Shown: positions 54,461-64,000 of the stretch, piece by piece
How positions within the stretch are numbered: the stretch's first letter is position 1
Layout of the letters: the number at the start of each line of letters is the position of its first letter
Assembly: GCF_000151315.2 (NCBI RefSeq)
Contig: NW_011887305.1
Coordinates: forward strand, 142,225-206,224
DNA length: 64,000 nt
Direction of reading: 5' to 3'
Origin: Capsaspora owczarzaki ATCC 30864
Lineage: Eukaryota > Opisthokonta > Filasterea
Translations under genes and position numbers: made by a program
The notes under the pieces: model-generated
What the model was told of the DNA's origin: nothing
The model's database searches: none
What the model saw: only the letters and a program-made list of their open reading frames with translations

Positions 54461-57400
54461 ATGAGCTTTCGGCGCTTCCACGACGACTTGGACGACGACG
54501 CGCTCGACGATGTTGGTACGCACAACCGCTCTCTTGTTTATCTTACAAGACACAAAGCACGATCAACTCCCCCCATCATATCAACCTCCCATCATCATCA
54601 ACTTCCCCTCCCTATGAATGCCCCGCTTTCAGCCGCTTTCAATCCGCTCAGAAGGAATGACAATGTCGAAGTGTTCGTTTTTTGTTTTCCCACTCATTTC
54701 GACACGCACTCGAAAAGCGAACAAAATCAAAGATGAACAAAAGCAATGAGTGACTGAATGACTGAATGAATGACTGACTGGATTGGATTGAATGGGGAGC
54801 AGAGCCAATGCAGCTGAGCGAAGGCGCAACGACGCCCAGGCTGCAGTCCAGAGCAGGCAGCGTCGTCCACCGCGACCCGTTCGATGCGACAGGAGCACCC
54901 GCGTCCGCTGGAATGGGCGGAGTCCCTGCTTCAGCGTCCGTCAGCGTCACATCGGAGGACGGGCTGCTGGCTTCTGCTGCAACCCGATCATCGCAGCAGC
55001 AGCAGCAGCGAGGAGGCCAATCCAGCTCTACCGCTACGACGCCTGGACTCGGCTCAGCTGCTACGACGACGACCGCCTTCCCGTTCCATGCTGCATCTGG
55101 CGCAAGTTCGAGTGCGAGTGCTGCTGGTGCAAGTGCCAGTGCGGGCCTCGCGCCCTTCCCGACAAACGCCGTGCTCGCGCCTGGGAACGACGCTGTCAAT
55201 CCCTATTACGTGGACCGCACTGCGTCGTCGCGCACTCACACGCGGCCAGTAACGCCATCGCGAGGACTGTCGAACGTGTCTGCTCCAATGCAGCACAGCC
55301 AAGACGAGCTCGCGCTCAATCTCGCAATGGACCTCGACGATGATGCCGCCGCACGGGCCGCTGGTCAAAACATTGCGTCGCAGTCCCAGTCCCAGTCGCA
55401 GTCGCAGTACGCACCAGACATGTCTCCATTCATCAGCAGTGGTGGTGGTGGTAGCGGTGCTGGAAACGACGCCCGTGTCTCGGGTGCAGGCGTCTTTGCA
55501 TCGCAGTCGAGCGACCAAGGCCAGCCGTCATCGACGCTCTCGCGGTTGAACAGCAGCCCTGCAGTCGCTTCGGGGTTCTCCTCCACTCTCCCTCCGTCGT
55601 CTGCATTTGCACGCATTGCTCGCTTGCACCGCCAGCAAAGCGCGTCGCCCGCAGGTCGCGGTCCGATTTCGCCTCGCTTGGCCGGAGTCGACTCAACCAT
55701 GCCCGACGAAATTCTCGAGGCGGACGACATGCTGGCAGACCCCAACCAGGGGCAGAACGGTGGCGAGGAGCCTTCTCGCTCCAAGCTCTATGTCGAAATG
55801 GAGGAGCTCAGGCACGACTCGGCCGAGTGGGCGCAGAAGGCGCGCTGGTTGCGGTACGAGCAGTTGATTGACGACCAAGGTGACAAGTGGGGCAAGCTCC
55901 ACCTCTCGGTCGTCTCGATTCGCTCCTTGTTTGAGCTCCGTGCGGGTCTGATGACTGGCACAATGCTGTTTGACATCCCCGCCAAAAACCTGCAGGACAT
56001 TGTGGAGGTGGTTGTCGACTCGATCGCGCTCGACTATCGCCTGGACGACGAGCAAAACCAGGCCATCAGCGAAGCCCTTGCTCTGCCTCACAGCCAACAG
56101 CACAAAGACATTAACAAGCAGCTGCTGGACTGGATTGAGCACCTCAACTCGACTTCCAAGGGCCGCAAGTCGCACTTTTACGAGGCCTTCAAGCGGCGTC
56201 AGCGCCGAACCAGCCTGCGCTTGGAAGATATGGAGGCGGGCACCTTGGCGTCCCCAGGGCCTCGCTCTGCGTTCAACTCGCGCAACCGCGCAGACGGAAA
56301 CACGCGTGCCGTGTCGCTCGAGGCGGCCCACATTCTCGTGTACAGCAACGAGTTCCTGACCCACACCGTCACCGCGTTTGTGCGCTTCTTCCAAGGCGTC
56401 TCGCTCGGAGACTTTACCCGCGCGCCGCTCGGCGTGCGCTTCTTGTTCATTGTGATGGGCCCTTCGCACCGCCATGCCGATCTCATCCAGATTGGCCGCA
56501 CCATGGGTGCCGTCTTTTCGGATCCAGAGTCGCTCGAAGTCCTCCACGCCGCGCACGAGCGCGAGCCGGTGATTGAGCATCTGGACAACTTTATGCGTCG
56601 CGGCACCATGATTCCTGGCGAGTGGGACCGGAAGATTATCATTGGCCCGCCACGCGCGACGTACGAGTCGTCTCTGTCAAACAACTCCCAAACCACCGCT
56701 CCAGTCATGGGTACGCTCCAGGCCCGGCCTTTGGCCAAAGCGCAACTAAAGCGCTCTGGCCGCATCTTTGGCGGCCTCATCAACGACGTGCGCAACCGTC
56801 TCCCGTACTATAAGAGCGATTTCGTGGATGGATTGAACTTTCAAACACTGGCCGCCGTTGGCTTTATCTTTTTCGTGTGCTACGCCGCCGCCCTGACCTT
56901 TGGCGCCATCATGGGCGAAAAGACGGGCAACCAGATTGGCGCGCTGGAGATGGTGGTCGCGACTGGCGGCTGCGGCATTTTCTTTGCCTTGTTCTCTGGC
57001 CAGCCCCTGATGATTCTCGGCGGCACGGGTCCGTCGCTGATTATAACGGAGCTCATCTACAAGTTCTCGCAAGACAACGACCTCGAGTTCCTTCCCTTCC
57101 GGTTTTGGATTGGCTTTTGGGTTTTCGTTCTCTGCGTCATTTTGGTGGCCACGGACGCATCCTACATTGTCGTCTATGTCACGCGGTTTACCGAGGAGAT
57201 TTTCGGCATTCTCGTCGCGCTCATCTACATTGTTTATGCACTGCAGTACCTTGCCAAGATTTACAAAAACTTCCCCGTCGACTCCTTCACTGCTGAAAAT
57301 GCCAATGTCGCAGTTGTAGCCACCATCTTTATGGTGTGCACCGCTGCTGTCGGCCTGACGCTGCGCGCGTTCGGCAAGTCGCGCTTCCTGACCCCCGGCT

Positions 57401-58293
57401 CCCGTGGCATGATTGCCAACTTTGGCATTCTGATTTCCATCTTTGTAATGGTGTGCGTCGACAACATTTGGTTCAAGTCTGTGAACACGTCCTACCTGGA
57501 CATCCCCAGCAGCATTTCGCCAACCTGCGGCCAGGACCCTCTGCCTGTCGAGTGCGGCAACTTTACACGTGGGTGGGTGGTCAACCCCCTTGGCATGGAA
57601 AAGGACCTCCCTTCCTACATTCCGGTCGCGGCCATCATTCCCGCCGTCTTTGTGACGCTTCTCATGTGCCTGGAGCAACAGATCGCCGCCTGCATTACGA
57701 ATCGCTTCAAAATTGTCAAGCCCACCGGCTACCACCTCGACCTGCTCGTCATGGGCATCATGGTGCTCATCTGCTCGCTCCTGGGTTTGCCTTGGATTGT
57801 CGCCGCAGCCGTCCGCTGCATCTCGCACACCAACGCATTGTCCGTGTACACAAAGTACACGGCGCCCGGCGAAGCACCGAAGGTGGAGCACATTATCGAA
57901 ACGCGTGTTTCCGGCATTTTGATTCACGCGCTCGTCCCCATGTCCATTCTGCTGGCGTCCGTGCTACGCCTCATCCCCATGCCCGTGCTCTATGGTGTGT
58001 TCCTCTACATGGGTTTCTCTGCCATGTTCAACGTCCAAATGATCAAGCGTGCTGCGCTCTTGTTCACTCCAGCATCCCAGCACTCCAACGAGCCGTATGT
58101 CGTGCACGTGCCTACGCGCAAGATGCATGTCTTTACGCTGATTCAGTTTGTCGCGCTTGGAGTTCTGGCCGGCATCAACTATTCTCCTGCTGCGCTTGTC
58201 TTCCCCTTGCTTGTCGTCCTGCTTGTGCCCCTTCGACGTGTTTTAATGCCCCGCTATTTTAGCGAGCAAGAGCTGACCTACCTGGACAATTAA
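54461..58293 (+). CDS. SLC4-family bicarbonate/anion transporter
   Basis: Two exons, 54461-54515 and 54803-58293, give 1,181 residues. Exon 1 codes MSFRRFHDDLDDDALDDV. A low-complexity Ala/Ser/Gln N-terminus of about 300 residues precedes the band-3 cytoplasmic domain (ELRHDSAEWAQKARWLRYE, LDYRLDDEQ, PLGVRFLFIVMGPSHRHADLIQIGR). The membrane domain starts near RLPYYKSDFVDGLNFQ, with FSGQPLMILGGTGPSLI, the conserved SLC4 helix 3 motif, and about a dozen further segments, for example GYHLDLLVMGIMVLICSLLGLPW and PVLYGVFLYMGFSAM. Function: electroneutral anion exchange or sodium-coupled bicarbonate transport at the plasma membrane; the sequence does not decide which. Confidence 0.93.
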
Positions 58294-58766
58294 AGGGGGG
58301 GTGTTTGGTCGTGCTGTTTTTCTTTTTTGTTTTCTCTTGTGGTATTTCTGTTGGTGTGTTCCGTGTGGCTTTGTATTTTTTTTTTCTTTTTGGGGCTCTG
58401 TATTCTGTTGAATTTGAAAAACTTGAAAATACCGTATCCATTCTGACAAAAACAATGAATGAACGTCAATGTGCTCGATGCGTTGCACACGAAAAACGAA
58501 AGGTTAGTTTTTCCGCAAGGTATTCCCTTTTCCTCCAAAGGCAGCAAACTGAGGTCCTGTCGCAACGGCAGCGCCGTTGGCGTTGGCAGCAGGAGCGGCG
58601 CCCGCGACTGGAGAAGGCACGACTCGAACAAACGTAATTCGGTTCTTTTTCCAAACAATTCTGAAGGCGGATGCAAAGCCAAATCAGAGCAGAGCAGCGG
58701 AGAGTGAGCCAACCACACCAAGCGCAAAAACAAAACAACAAAAAACAAAACAACAAAAAACCCAGA
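58294..58766. other. Convergent intergenic spacer
   Basis: 473 bases between the SLC4 and UFD1 stops, T-rich at the left and A-rich at the right; no gene seen. Confidence 0.55.
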
Positions 58767-60012
58767 CTAAGATGGCCAAACACCGTACCCTGTGGGTGCG
58801 CTTGGAGGGGTATCTGGGACAGGGGTAGAAGCGCCAGTGCCGCCAGGAGACATGGCACTGTTCCGTGAGACGGGAGTGGCGCGAGAGGGAGAGGAGCCAG
58901 CGCCAAAGCCGAGACCAGGGGACGAAGACAAGGGCGAGTTTCGTTGCTTGCCGTCAAGTCGAGCACCAGACCCTGAGAACGCCTTGAAACGCGCCGAAAA
59001 CTCTTCTTCCGGCAAGGAGAGCATCGTCTGTCCAGCGGGAGACTGACTCAACGACGCACGCTGAAGAACTTGATTCTCGGCTACTTGCTTGGCTGCTGCA
59101 GACTGGGCCTTGTAATCAGGTTCGACGTAGTGTGGCGGAGCTTCAAAGTCCACTTGCATGTCGCACTCAATGATGGACACGGCAGACTTGGGCTTGAGAT
59201 CTGTGACGCGCAGTTCGTAAATCTTGTTGTTGTAGTGCATGGCGATCGTGTCGCCGAGTGTCAAGCAGGCAAACTTTCGCAGCGTCTTTTCGAGGCTGTG
59301 GAGCGAGGGTTTGGGGATTGGGTAGTTATGACAGCAAGAACGCATGTGAGCGACGAAAAACGAAAGCAAATCAAAATACGACCAACACCAAAAAGATGCG
59401 CTTCGACTGCACATACACGGCTTTGGGATTGGAAATCTCCATGAATTCGGCGTCCTGCCACTGGAACTTGGTGTATGAGCATGGGTCGAGGGTGGCCGAC
59501 CGGATGCGCACAAGGGAGCCTTCCGAGATGCCGAGGTTGGTCATCAGCTAAACAATAGCAGATAGAGACCGAAAAAAAAGTTCAAGTCAGCGACCTCCCG
59601 CGCGCGTACTCATCATTCACAATCGACAGCTTCGTGCGCTGCATTGCAACCAACGAAACAAAACAACAAAACAAAACAAAGGGCGTTCGGTGCTCACCCA
59701 GTATGGCATGTAGACGCGGCCCGGCTCGGCGATGAATTCGAGCACGCCGGCATGCGTGACTTTGCCCACTGCGGGCGCGTCGGGGTGGTCTCTGGACAGA
59801 ACTTCGTCGTACTCTGAGATCTCAAACAGCATGGGGTATGAGATGTTGAGGCGCGTCAGGCGATCGAGTGCTGACGGAGGCAGAATGATTTTGCCGCCCG
59901 TTTCGAGTTCCTGGGTCATCGAGACGGACTTGGCCGCGAGCATTGCGACCGGGAAACACCGAAAGTTGTCCGAGAACCGCGCCGAGCTGCTACCGAACGC
60001 GCGGGACATCAT
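58767..60012 (-). CDS. UFD1: Ubiquitin fusion degradation protein 1
   Basis: Three exons, 59698-60012, 59417-59547 and 58767-59295, give 324 residues (human about 307). The N-terminal double-psi barrel and second subdomain are nearly complete: FRCFPVAMLAAK, GGKIILPPSALDRLTRLNI, PMLFEI, THAGVLEFIAEPGRVYMP, SEGSLVRI, FQWQDAEFMEISNPKAVLEK, FACLTLGDTIAMHYNNKIYEL and VSIIECDMQVDFEAPPHY. The C-terminal third is Ser/Pro/Gly-rich with the SLPEEEFSARFKAFSGSG segment. UFD1 pairs with NPL4 as the ubiquitin-binding adaptor of p97/CDC48 in ER-associated degradation. Two ATG codons are adjacent at the start; the first was taken. Confidence 0.95.
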
Positions 60013-60420
60013 TGTGACTTTGCGGAAAGAAGGGAGGGCAGGAAGGGTAGAGGAAGGGGGAGCCCGGTTGGGAAGAAGCGAGCCCTTCTGTGGAAGCACA
60101 GACCAAAAGTACATTCAAAACGTCAGAAGAGCTGGAGTGTGAGAGAGAGTGCAATTGGGAGAGGGAGAGAGAGAGGGGGGGGGGAGAGGGAGAGAGGGGG
60201 AGCGAATAGGAAAGCAAAGTGAAGCGACGACTGACTGCTTCAATGCGGTCAACAACCCCCCCCCTCAGAACTCTGTAGCTCGTTGAAGTGAAGTGAGTCA
60301 ATGGAAGGAGGAGGAGGAGGTGGTGGTGGTGGTGGTGGTTGAGAGCAAAGGAGAGTAAACGCGTCATCGCCTTGTAGAAATAGCCACAGCTCACGCAAGC
60401 CTCGGCTCAAGTCACTCACA

Positions 60421-60447
60421 AGTCAATGAGAGAGAAAGAGAGAGAAG

Positions 60448-60484
<37 letters not shown>
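60421..60484. repeat. GA microsatellite
   Basis: Imperfect then pure GA units upstream of UFD1. Confidence 0.85.
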
Positions 60485-60485
<1 letters not shown>

Positions 60486-60511
60486 TGACTGAACAATGGG
60501 TGCGATCGTCC

Positions 60512-60572
60512 AAACTCAATGGAAACTCAATACAAAAACTCAATGGAAACTCAATGCAAAAACTCAATGGAA
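60512..60572. repeat. Minisatellite, about 24-base unit
   Basis: Two and a half copies of a unit built from ACTCAATGGAA and ACTCAATAC/GC halves, alternating with AAAA. Confidence 0.75.
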
Positions 60573-61445
60573 ATGAAGAAGATTCTCGAAACCTTGTTGA
60601 ATTGAAAATGATGAATGATTGTGTTTAAAGGAATCAAAAAGTATTGGATGAAAAATGAATAGTGATCGGAATGATTGGAGGTTGGGAACTTGTGTGAGTT
60701 GGGGGTTCAGAGTGGAGAGGGAAGGGACGAACGAAGGGGAAACGAAAGGTGGAACAAACGAAGGAACAAGCAATGGCGTGAGTGTTGTTGAATAGATGCA
60801 GATAAGCGCCAACATGAAGGGGATGAATGAAGGAGGATTACGAAAAAAAAAGCTACAAAGCGACAAGAGTGGAAGAAGGATGAAGGCAAAGAGGGGCAAA
60901 ACGGCGGTTGCGCCTCAACTGAGTTCTTTGGCGTTATGTGAATGGTGGCGGGCATTAAAAGCTGAATTGGCTCAACTGGTAGTGGATTTCTCGTGCATTT
61001 TGGGTGCCTTGACAAGAGGGGTCCAGTGAGGTGGAGAGAATAAGATTTCAAACAATAACAAGTACAGCTAAAACGCTACAAGACAGGCAGTGAAAGGCTT
61101 TTGTGCTTGATGCAGTACCAAAGCCTCCAGCTAACAATACAGACATACAGCGTGTTTGGATGCCAGTGCAAGACAAATGGACAATCGCATACAGGGACGG
61201 GGGGGGGTTAGGGTTAGGGAGATGAAGCATGGAGAGCACATGAAAAACGACGATTGGATGGACTGCACACACAAATGTGGTCGGTTCTACATCGGAGTAG
61301 AAAGGACTGGCATGATCGACTATTGGCTTGCTGCAAATAGATCGAATGGGCTGGTCACAGTGGGTCCGACGGGCACTTGCTGGCAGTCTGTTGTGTGCAT
61401 TGATAGGGTTGAGCAAATGCATGGTACAGCCACAAGCAACCGACT

Positions 61446-62477
61446 TCAATCCGTTTCAGCAAATCCACCCTTCCTCTTCCTTGAAGACAATTGAGGCAAG
61501 CACGACAGGGTGCTGAGTTTTCGTTTACCTGATCGACTCAGAACGGGCGTGCTCGGCACAAGCTGCGGCTCGCTCTGGCTGCAGCACAGTCCCAAGCCTG
61601 CGGCTGCTCCCATGCGTTGGATGTCGTTCTGCGCTGCTACGGATGACACCGCCGTCGGGGGCTGGGAGACCGCGGGTGCTGAAGCAACTCGCGCGATTCC
61701 CGCCATTCCCGCCATTCCCGCCATTTCGCCTGCTTGAGCCGGATCCAGCGCAGCAGTGAGACTGGCGGCGGCGCTGCCCGCCCGTGCTTCAAACAGACCA
61801 AGCCGCGCAGCATCTCTGCCGCTTGCACTGCTGCCGAGCACGCCACCGTGGGTGCGCGCTCTGGCTGCGGCGTACGCGGGAAACGAGCTCAAGATGAACG
61901 CCGCGGCAGAATGTCGGCGTCCGTCCAGTGCATCTCCACGCGACATTGGCGTCCGCCGCGTGTTGCGTTCTAGGCCGTACGAGCCGACTGCAACGAGTGG
62001 CGAGGGTGCGGGCGGACGTCGGCACGGCTCGCGGGTTGGGCTCGGCGTGGCGGGAACGACGAGCTGCTGCGACGGCGATCCTCTGCGGCTGCGACGCTCC
62101 CGCTGGTGCTGCAGCTGCTGGAGCTCTAGCTGCTGATGATGATGTTGGTGCTGTTGATGCTGCTGATGTTGATGTTGTTGCGGAGAGTGCGGCGGAGGGA
62201 GCAGCAGGGCGACCGCGTCCAAGACGGACGGCTGCAGCTGATCTCGGCGGCGTTCCATGCGCTGTTGCTGCTGATGCTGTTGCCGATGCTGCTGCTGATG
62301 CTGATGCTGCTGCGGCGACAAGGCTTGGCTCGCGTTGGTGTGCAGCTGCTGCACCAGCGGCGGCGAGTACGGCATGATTCTTGGCGACGCTGGGACTACT
62401 CCAAAGTGCTGCGAGCTCGGGCTTCCATGCTGAGCATCGTCGTGGTGCCTGTGATTCGAAGAGCGTCCGTATCGCAT
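61446..62477 (-). CDS. Gln/His-rich protein, function unknown
   Basis: Single open frame of 343 residues starting MRYGRSSNHRHHDD. It is Gln/His-rich around residues 55-130 (QQHQHQQQH and similar), then Pro/Ser/Arg-rich, then Ala-rich with AAFILSSFPAYAAARAR. A short tandem EMAGMAGMAGIARVA occurs near residue 255. The C-terminus carries two basic clusters, GKRKLST and SSRKRKG, that look like nuclear localisation signals. I do not recognise it. Poly-Q/H with basic clusters is common in transcription-related disordered proteins (inference). It is divergent from the gene at 62883. Confidence 0.55.
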   Translation of the reverse strand: MRYGRSSNHRHHDDAQHGSPSSQHFGVVPASPRIMPYSPPLVQQLHTNASQALSPQQHQHQQQHRQQHQQQQRMERRRDQLQPSVLDAVALLLPPPHSPQQHQHQQHQQHQHHHQQLELQQLQHQRERRSRRGSPSQQLVVPATPSPTREPCRRPPAPSPLVAVGSYGLERNTRRTPMSRGDALDGRRHSAAAFILSSFPAYAAARARTHGGVLGSSASGRDAARLGLFEARAGSAAASLTAALDPAQAGEMAGMAGMAGIARVASAPAVSQPPTAVSSVAAQNDIQRMGAAAGLGLCCSQSEPQLVPSTPVLSRSGKRKLSTLSCLPQLSSRKRKGGFAETD

Positions 62478-62882
62478 TGTTTTGGAGCTGCTGAGAAAGC
62501 AAAAAAAAAAGCTCAGAAATCAAAAGCAGCAGAAAACAAGAATCAAAAAGGAGTGATTTTGTATTGTGCTATTTAGCTGAGGCAGACCGACGCTACAGAA
62601 CTGAGAACTGTCGTCTCAAGGCATTGATGCTCTTCTATTCATCCCATTGACAAATTGACAAACAGCCCATCGCTCACTACTGTACTCGTTTTTTTGTTTG
62701 TTTGTCTCTTCGTTGTCTGAGATTTGTTCATACCGCTATCCTGCACTTTCGAGTCTGAGTCACTCCTCTTCATTCCTTAAGCCGTTTTCGAACATCATCC
62801 ACTTTGCAGGTCTCCACACAACTCTCACTTTTGGCCCATCATCCACCCAATCGCAGCACATACACAAATCACGACCAAATAG
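62478..62882. other. Divergent intergenic region
   Basis: 405 bases between divergent start codons; promoters of both neighbours should lie here. No motif stands out. Confidence 0.45.
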
Positions 62883-64000
62883 ATGCCTGCGCCTCGGAGA
62901 CACGGCGGGCATCACCATCACCGAAGCTTCACGTCGCCTGCTGCTGCGTCCGGCTCGGATGGCTCGCACACAGTCCTGCTCGGGCTCTTCGTCCTGACGA
63001 TGGTCTTTGTCAACGTCTACTTTTTCGTCGTCTTCCGCACTCCAGTCAATGCTGGCGGCGCAGGACAACTGCCCATCGACGGCGAGCCAGGCCACCGCGA
63101 CGCGCTGCACAACGGCCGCGTCGATCGCCGTAAGAGAGCTCCACTCCCGATACGCACGCACCGGTCTTTGATGCAAGTGCTACTCTTATTCGTAGCACAA
63201 AGCTTTGCTGACGAGTATGGGGGTTCTTTCTGTTTTGACGAACGCAAATACTGCAGATCTGGGCGTGAACGAGCCATCGCACAAGAAACCTGTCATTCCG
63301 CCGCGTACGTTCGCATTTTGAGCACTGCGCAGTGTGCAGTCACAGTGGTCGATTCAACAAATGTGATTTGGGGGTTTGTGTTGGATTGATGTCGACGTGG
63401 TTGCCGGGAAGCACTTATCATACACTTGTTCTCTTGCTTTGATTGACAGGGAACAACTTCACGCCAGAACAGCCTCCAGCGGAAAACCCAGTCCAACGAA
63501 TAAAACCAGAAGGATTCGTCGGTGGCCCAGCCGTGCCGGGCGATGACTACGGGTTATCCGTCCTCGCGGGACGAATGACTTCGGCCGACCACGACTTTTG
63601 CAGCCAGCGCACGCACGTCTGCCCTCGGGGACAAGTCCACATTGCTGCAGGCTCCGGAAAAGATCTTGCCTATGTGTGCGTTGGAGGGCGAGCTGCCATC
63701 AAGGCGACTGGGGAGGCCAATCGCGGCTTGAACGTGCTGACCATGAACGAGGACTCGGGTCGCGTTACCGCCATTCGTCACTTTGACACGTACAGCGAGC
63801 CGGAAACTGACTTTGTCGACTTTATCGATTCGGTCAACCTGGGCCGCCTCGTGGTCATTGTGACCCTGGACGACGGCGCCTACCAATTCAAAAGCGAGGG
63901 TCGGCGCGCAGCGCATGCCATCGGCAGTTCGCAGGTCGACTCCTTCAACTTCCGAGGGACGTGGGTTGTCATTGGTCAGAAGGGCCTGTCCGTCGCCACC
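62883..64000 (+). CDS. Type II membrane protein with ILEI/FAM3-like (GnT stem) domain, partial
   Basis: Three exons in the window, 62883-63129, 63257-63304 (48 bases, phase-neutral) and 63450 to beyond the end. A short basic cytoplasmic N-terminus (MPAPRRHGGHHHHR) precedes one helix (VLLGLFVLTMVFVNVYFFVVF), the type II arrangement of Golgi enzymes. After a linker comes a domain with AGRMTSADHDFCSQRTHVCP, GLNVLTMNEDSGRVTAIRHFDTY, LGRLVVIVTLDDGAYQF, ARRAAHAIGSS-like (RRAAHAIGSSQV) and FRGTWVVIGQKG. This is the pattern of the ILEI/PANDER fold of FAM3 proteins and the stem of POMGNT1. I expect either a glycosyltransferase of the GnT-I/POMGNT1 type or a FAM3-like protein; the missing C-terminus would decide. 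Confidence 0.78.

Larger units (their letters stand above)
60013..61445. other. Intergenic region with GA microsatellite and minisatellite
   Basis: 1.43 kb without a supportable gene. It contains G-rich and GA-rich tracts (60140-60200, 60421-60484), a GGT run (60319-60341), a 24-base tandem (60512-60572) and two telomere-like hexamers (61208-61220). Confidence 0.55.

Noticed and set aside
61208-61220. Telomere-like TTAGGG hexamers
   Set aside because: Only two units within a G-rich spacer; too short to call an interstitial telomere.

Overview
This is nuclear DNA from a unicellular eukaryote. Genes are packed on both strands with short GT-AG introns (mostly about 60 to 200 bases). There are no bacterial operons, tRNAs, rRNAs or CRISPR arrays, and coding sequence is clearly richer in GC than the AT- and homopolymer-rich spacers. 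The gene set is what a close relative of animals would carry: an ADAM10-type protease, a DSL/EGF/Calx-beta surface protein with a tyrosine-rich tail, PUF60, COMMD2, an SLC4 anion transporter, and an LRR-kinase whose leucine-rich repeats are of the NOD/RNI type. It also keeps genes lost in animals, such as a mitochondrial MutS (MSH1). I infer a unicellular holozoan, most likely a filasterean of the Capsaspora type. The genus is a judgement, not something the bases prove.

Layout. 1-5,957: a mitochondrial carrier inside one arm of a long inverted repeat, then divergent MTAP and TECR, then SERF. 6,238-18,557: glutathionyl-hydroquinone reductase, a Ser/Asp-rich protein of unknown role, COMMD2, a sigma-like GST and the 1,544-residue DSL/EGF/Calx-beta membrane protein. 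18,558-24,030: a gene-poor AT-rich zone, then a Crinkler-like NTPase-nuclease gene bracketed by two direct repeats of about 0.37 kb. 24,156-34,694: a secreted or membrane lamin-tail protein split by an assembly gap, an SLC38-type transporter, a prenylated LIM protein, an LRR-kinase and a KAR5/GEX1/Brambleberry karyogamy protein. 35,017-36,683: the second, inverted carrier copy. 37,775-64,000: a Cys-rich secreted protein, MSH1, ZIP-1, PUF60, ADAM10, an orphan, ZIP-2, SLC4, UFD1, a Q/H-rich orphan, and the start of a type II membrane protein with an ILEI/FAM3-like (GnT stem) domain that runs off the window.

The genes are mostly unrelated housekeeping units, but several themes emerge. Methionine salvage (MTAP) and very-long-chain fatty acid elongation (TECR) share a 216-base divergent promoter. 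The DSL protein and the ADAM10-type sheddase are two ingredients of an animal-style surface-signalling toolkit. KAR5/GEX1 is a karyogamy gene and hints at a sexual cycle. The structural oddities most worth attention are the nearly identical inverted duplication flanking about 33 kb, the Crinkler-like gene between direct repeats, and the two ZIP genes whose similarity stops at the edges of the reading frame.

Exon limits were worked out by hand from GT-AG sites and reading phase. They add up to whole codons for every multi-exon gene described except the LTD gene, whose middle is missing in the gap, and the last gene, which leaves the window. No database search was possible.
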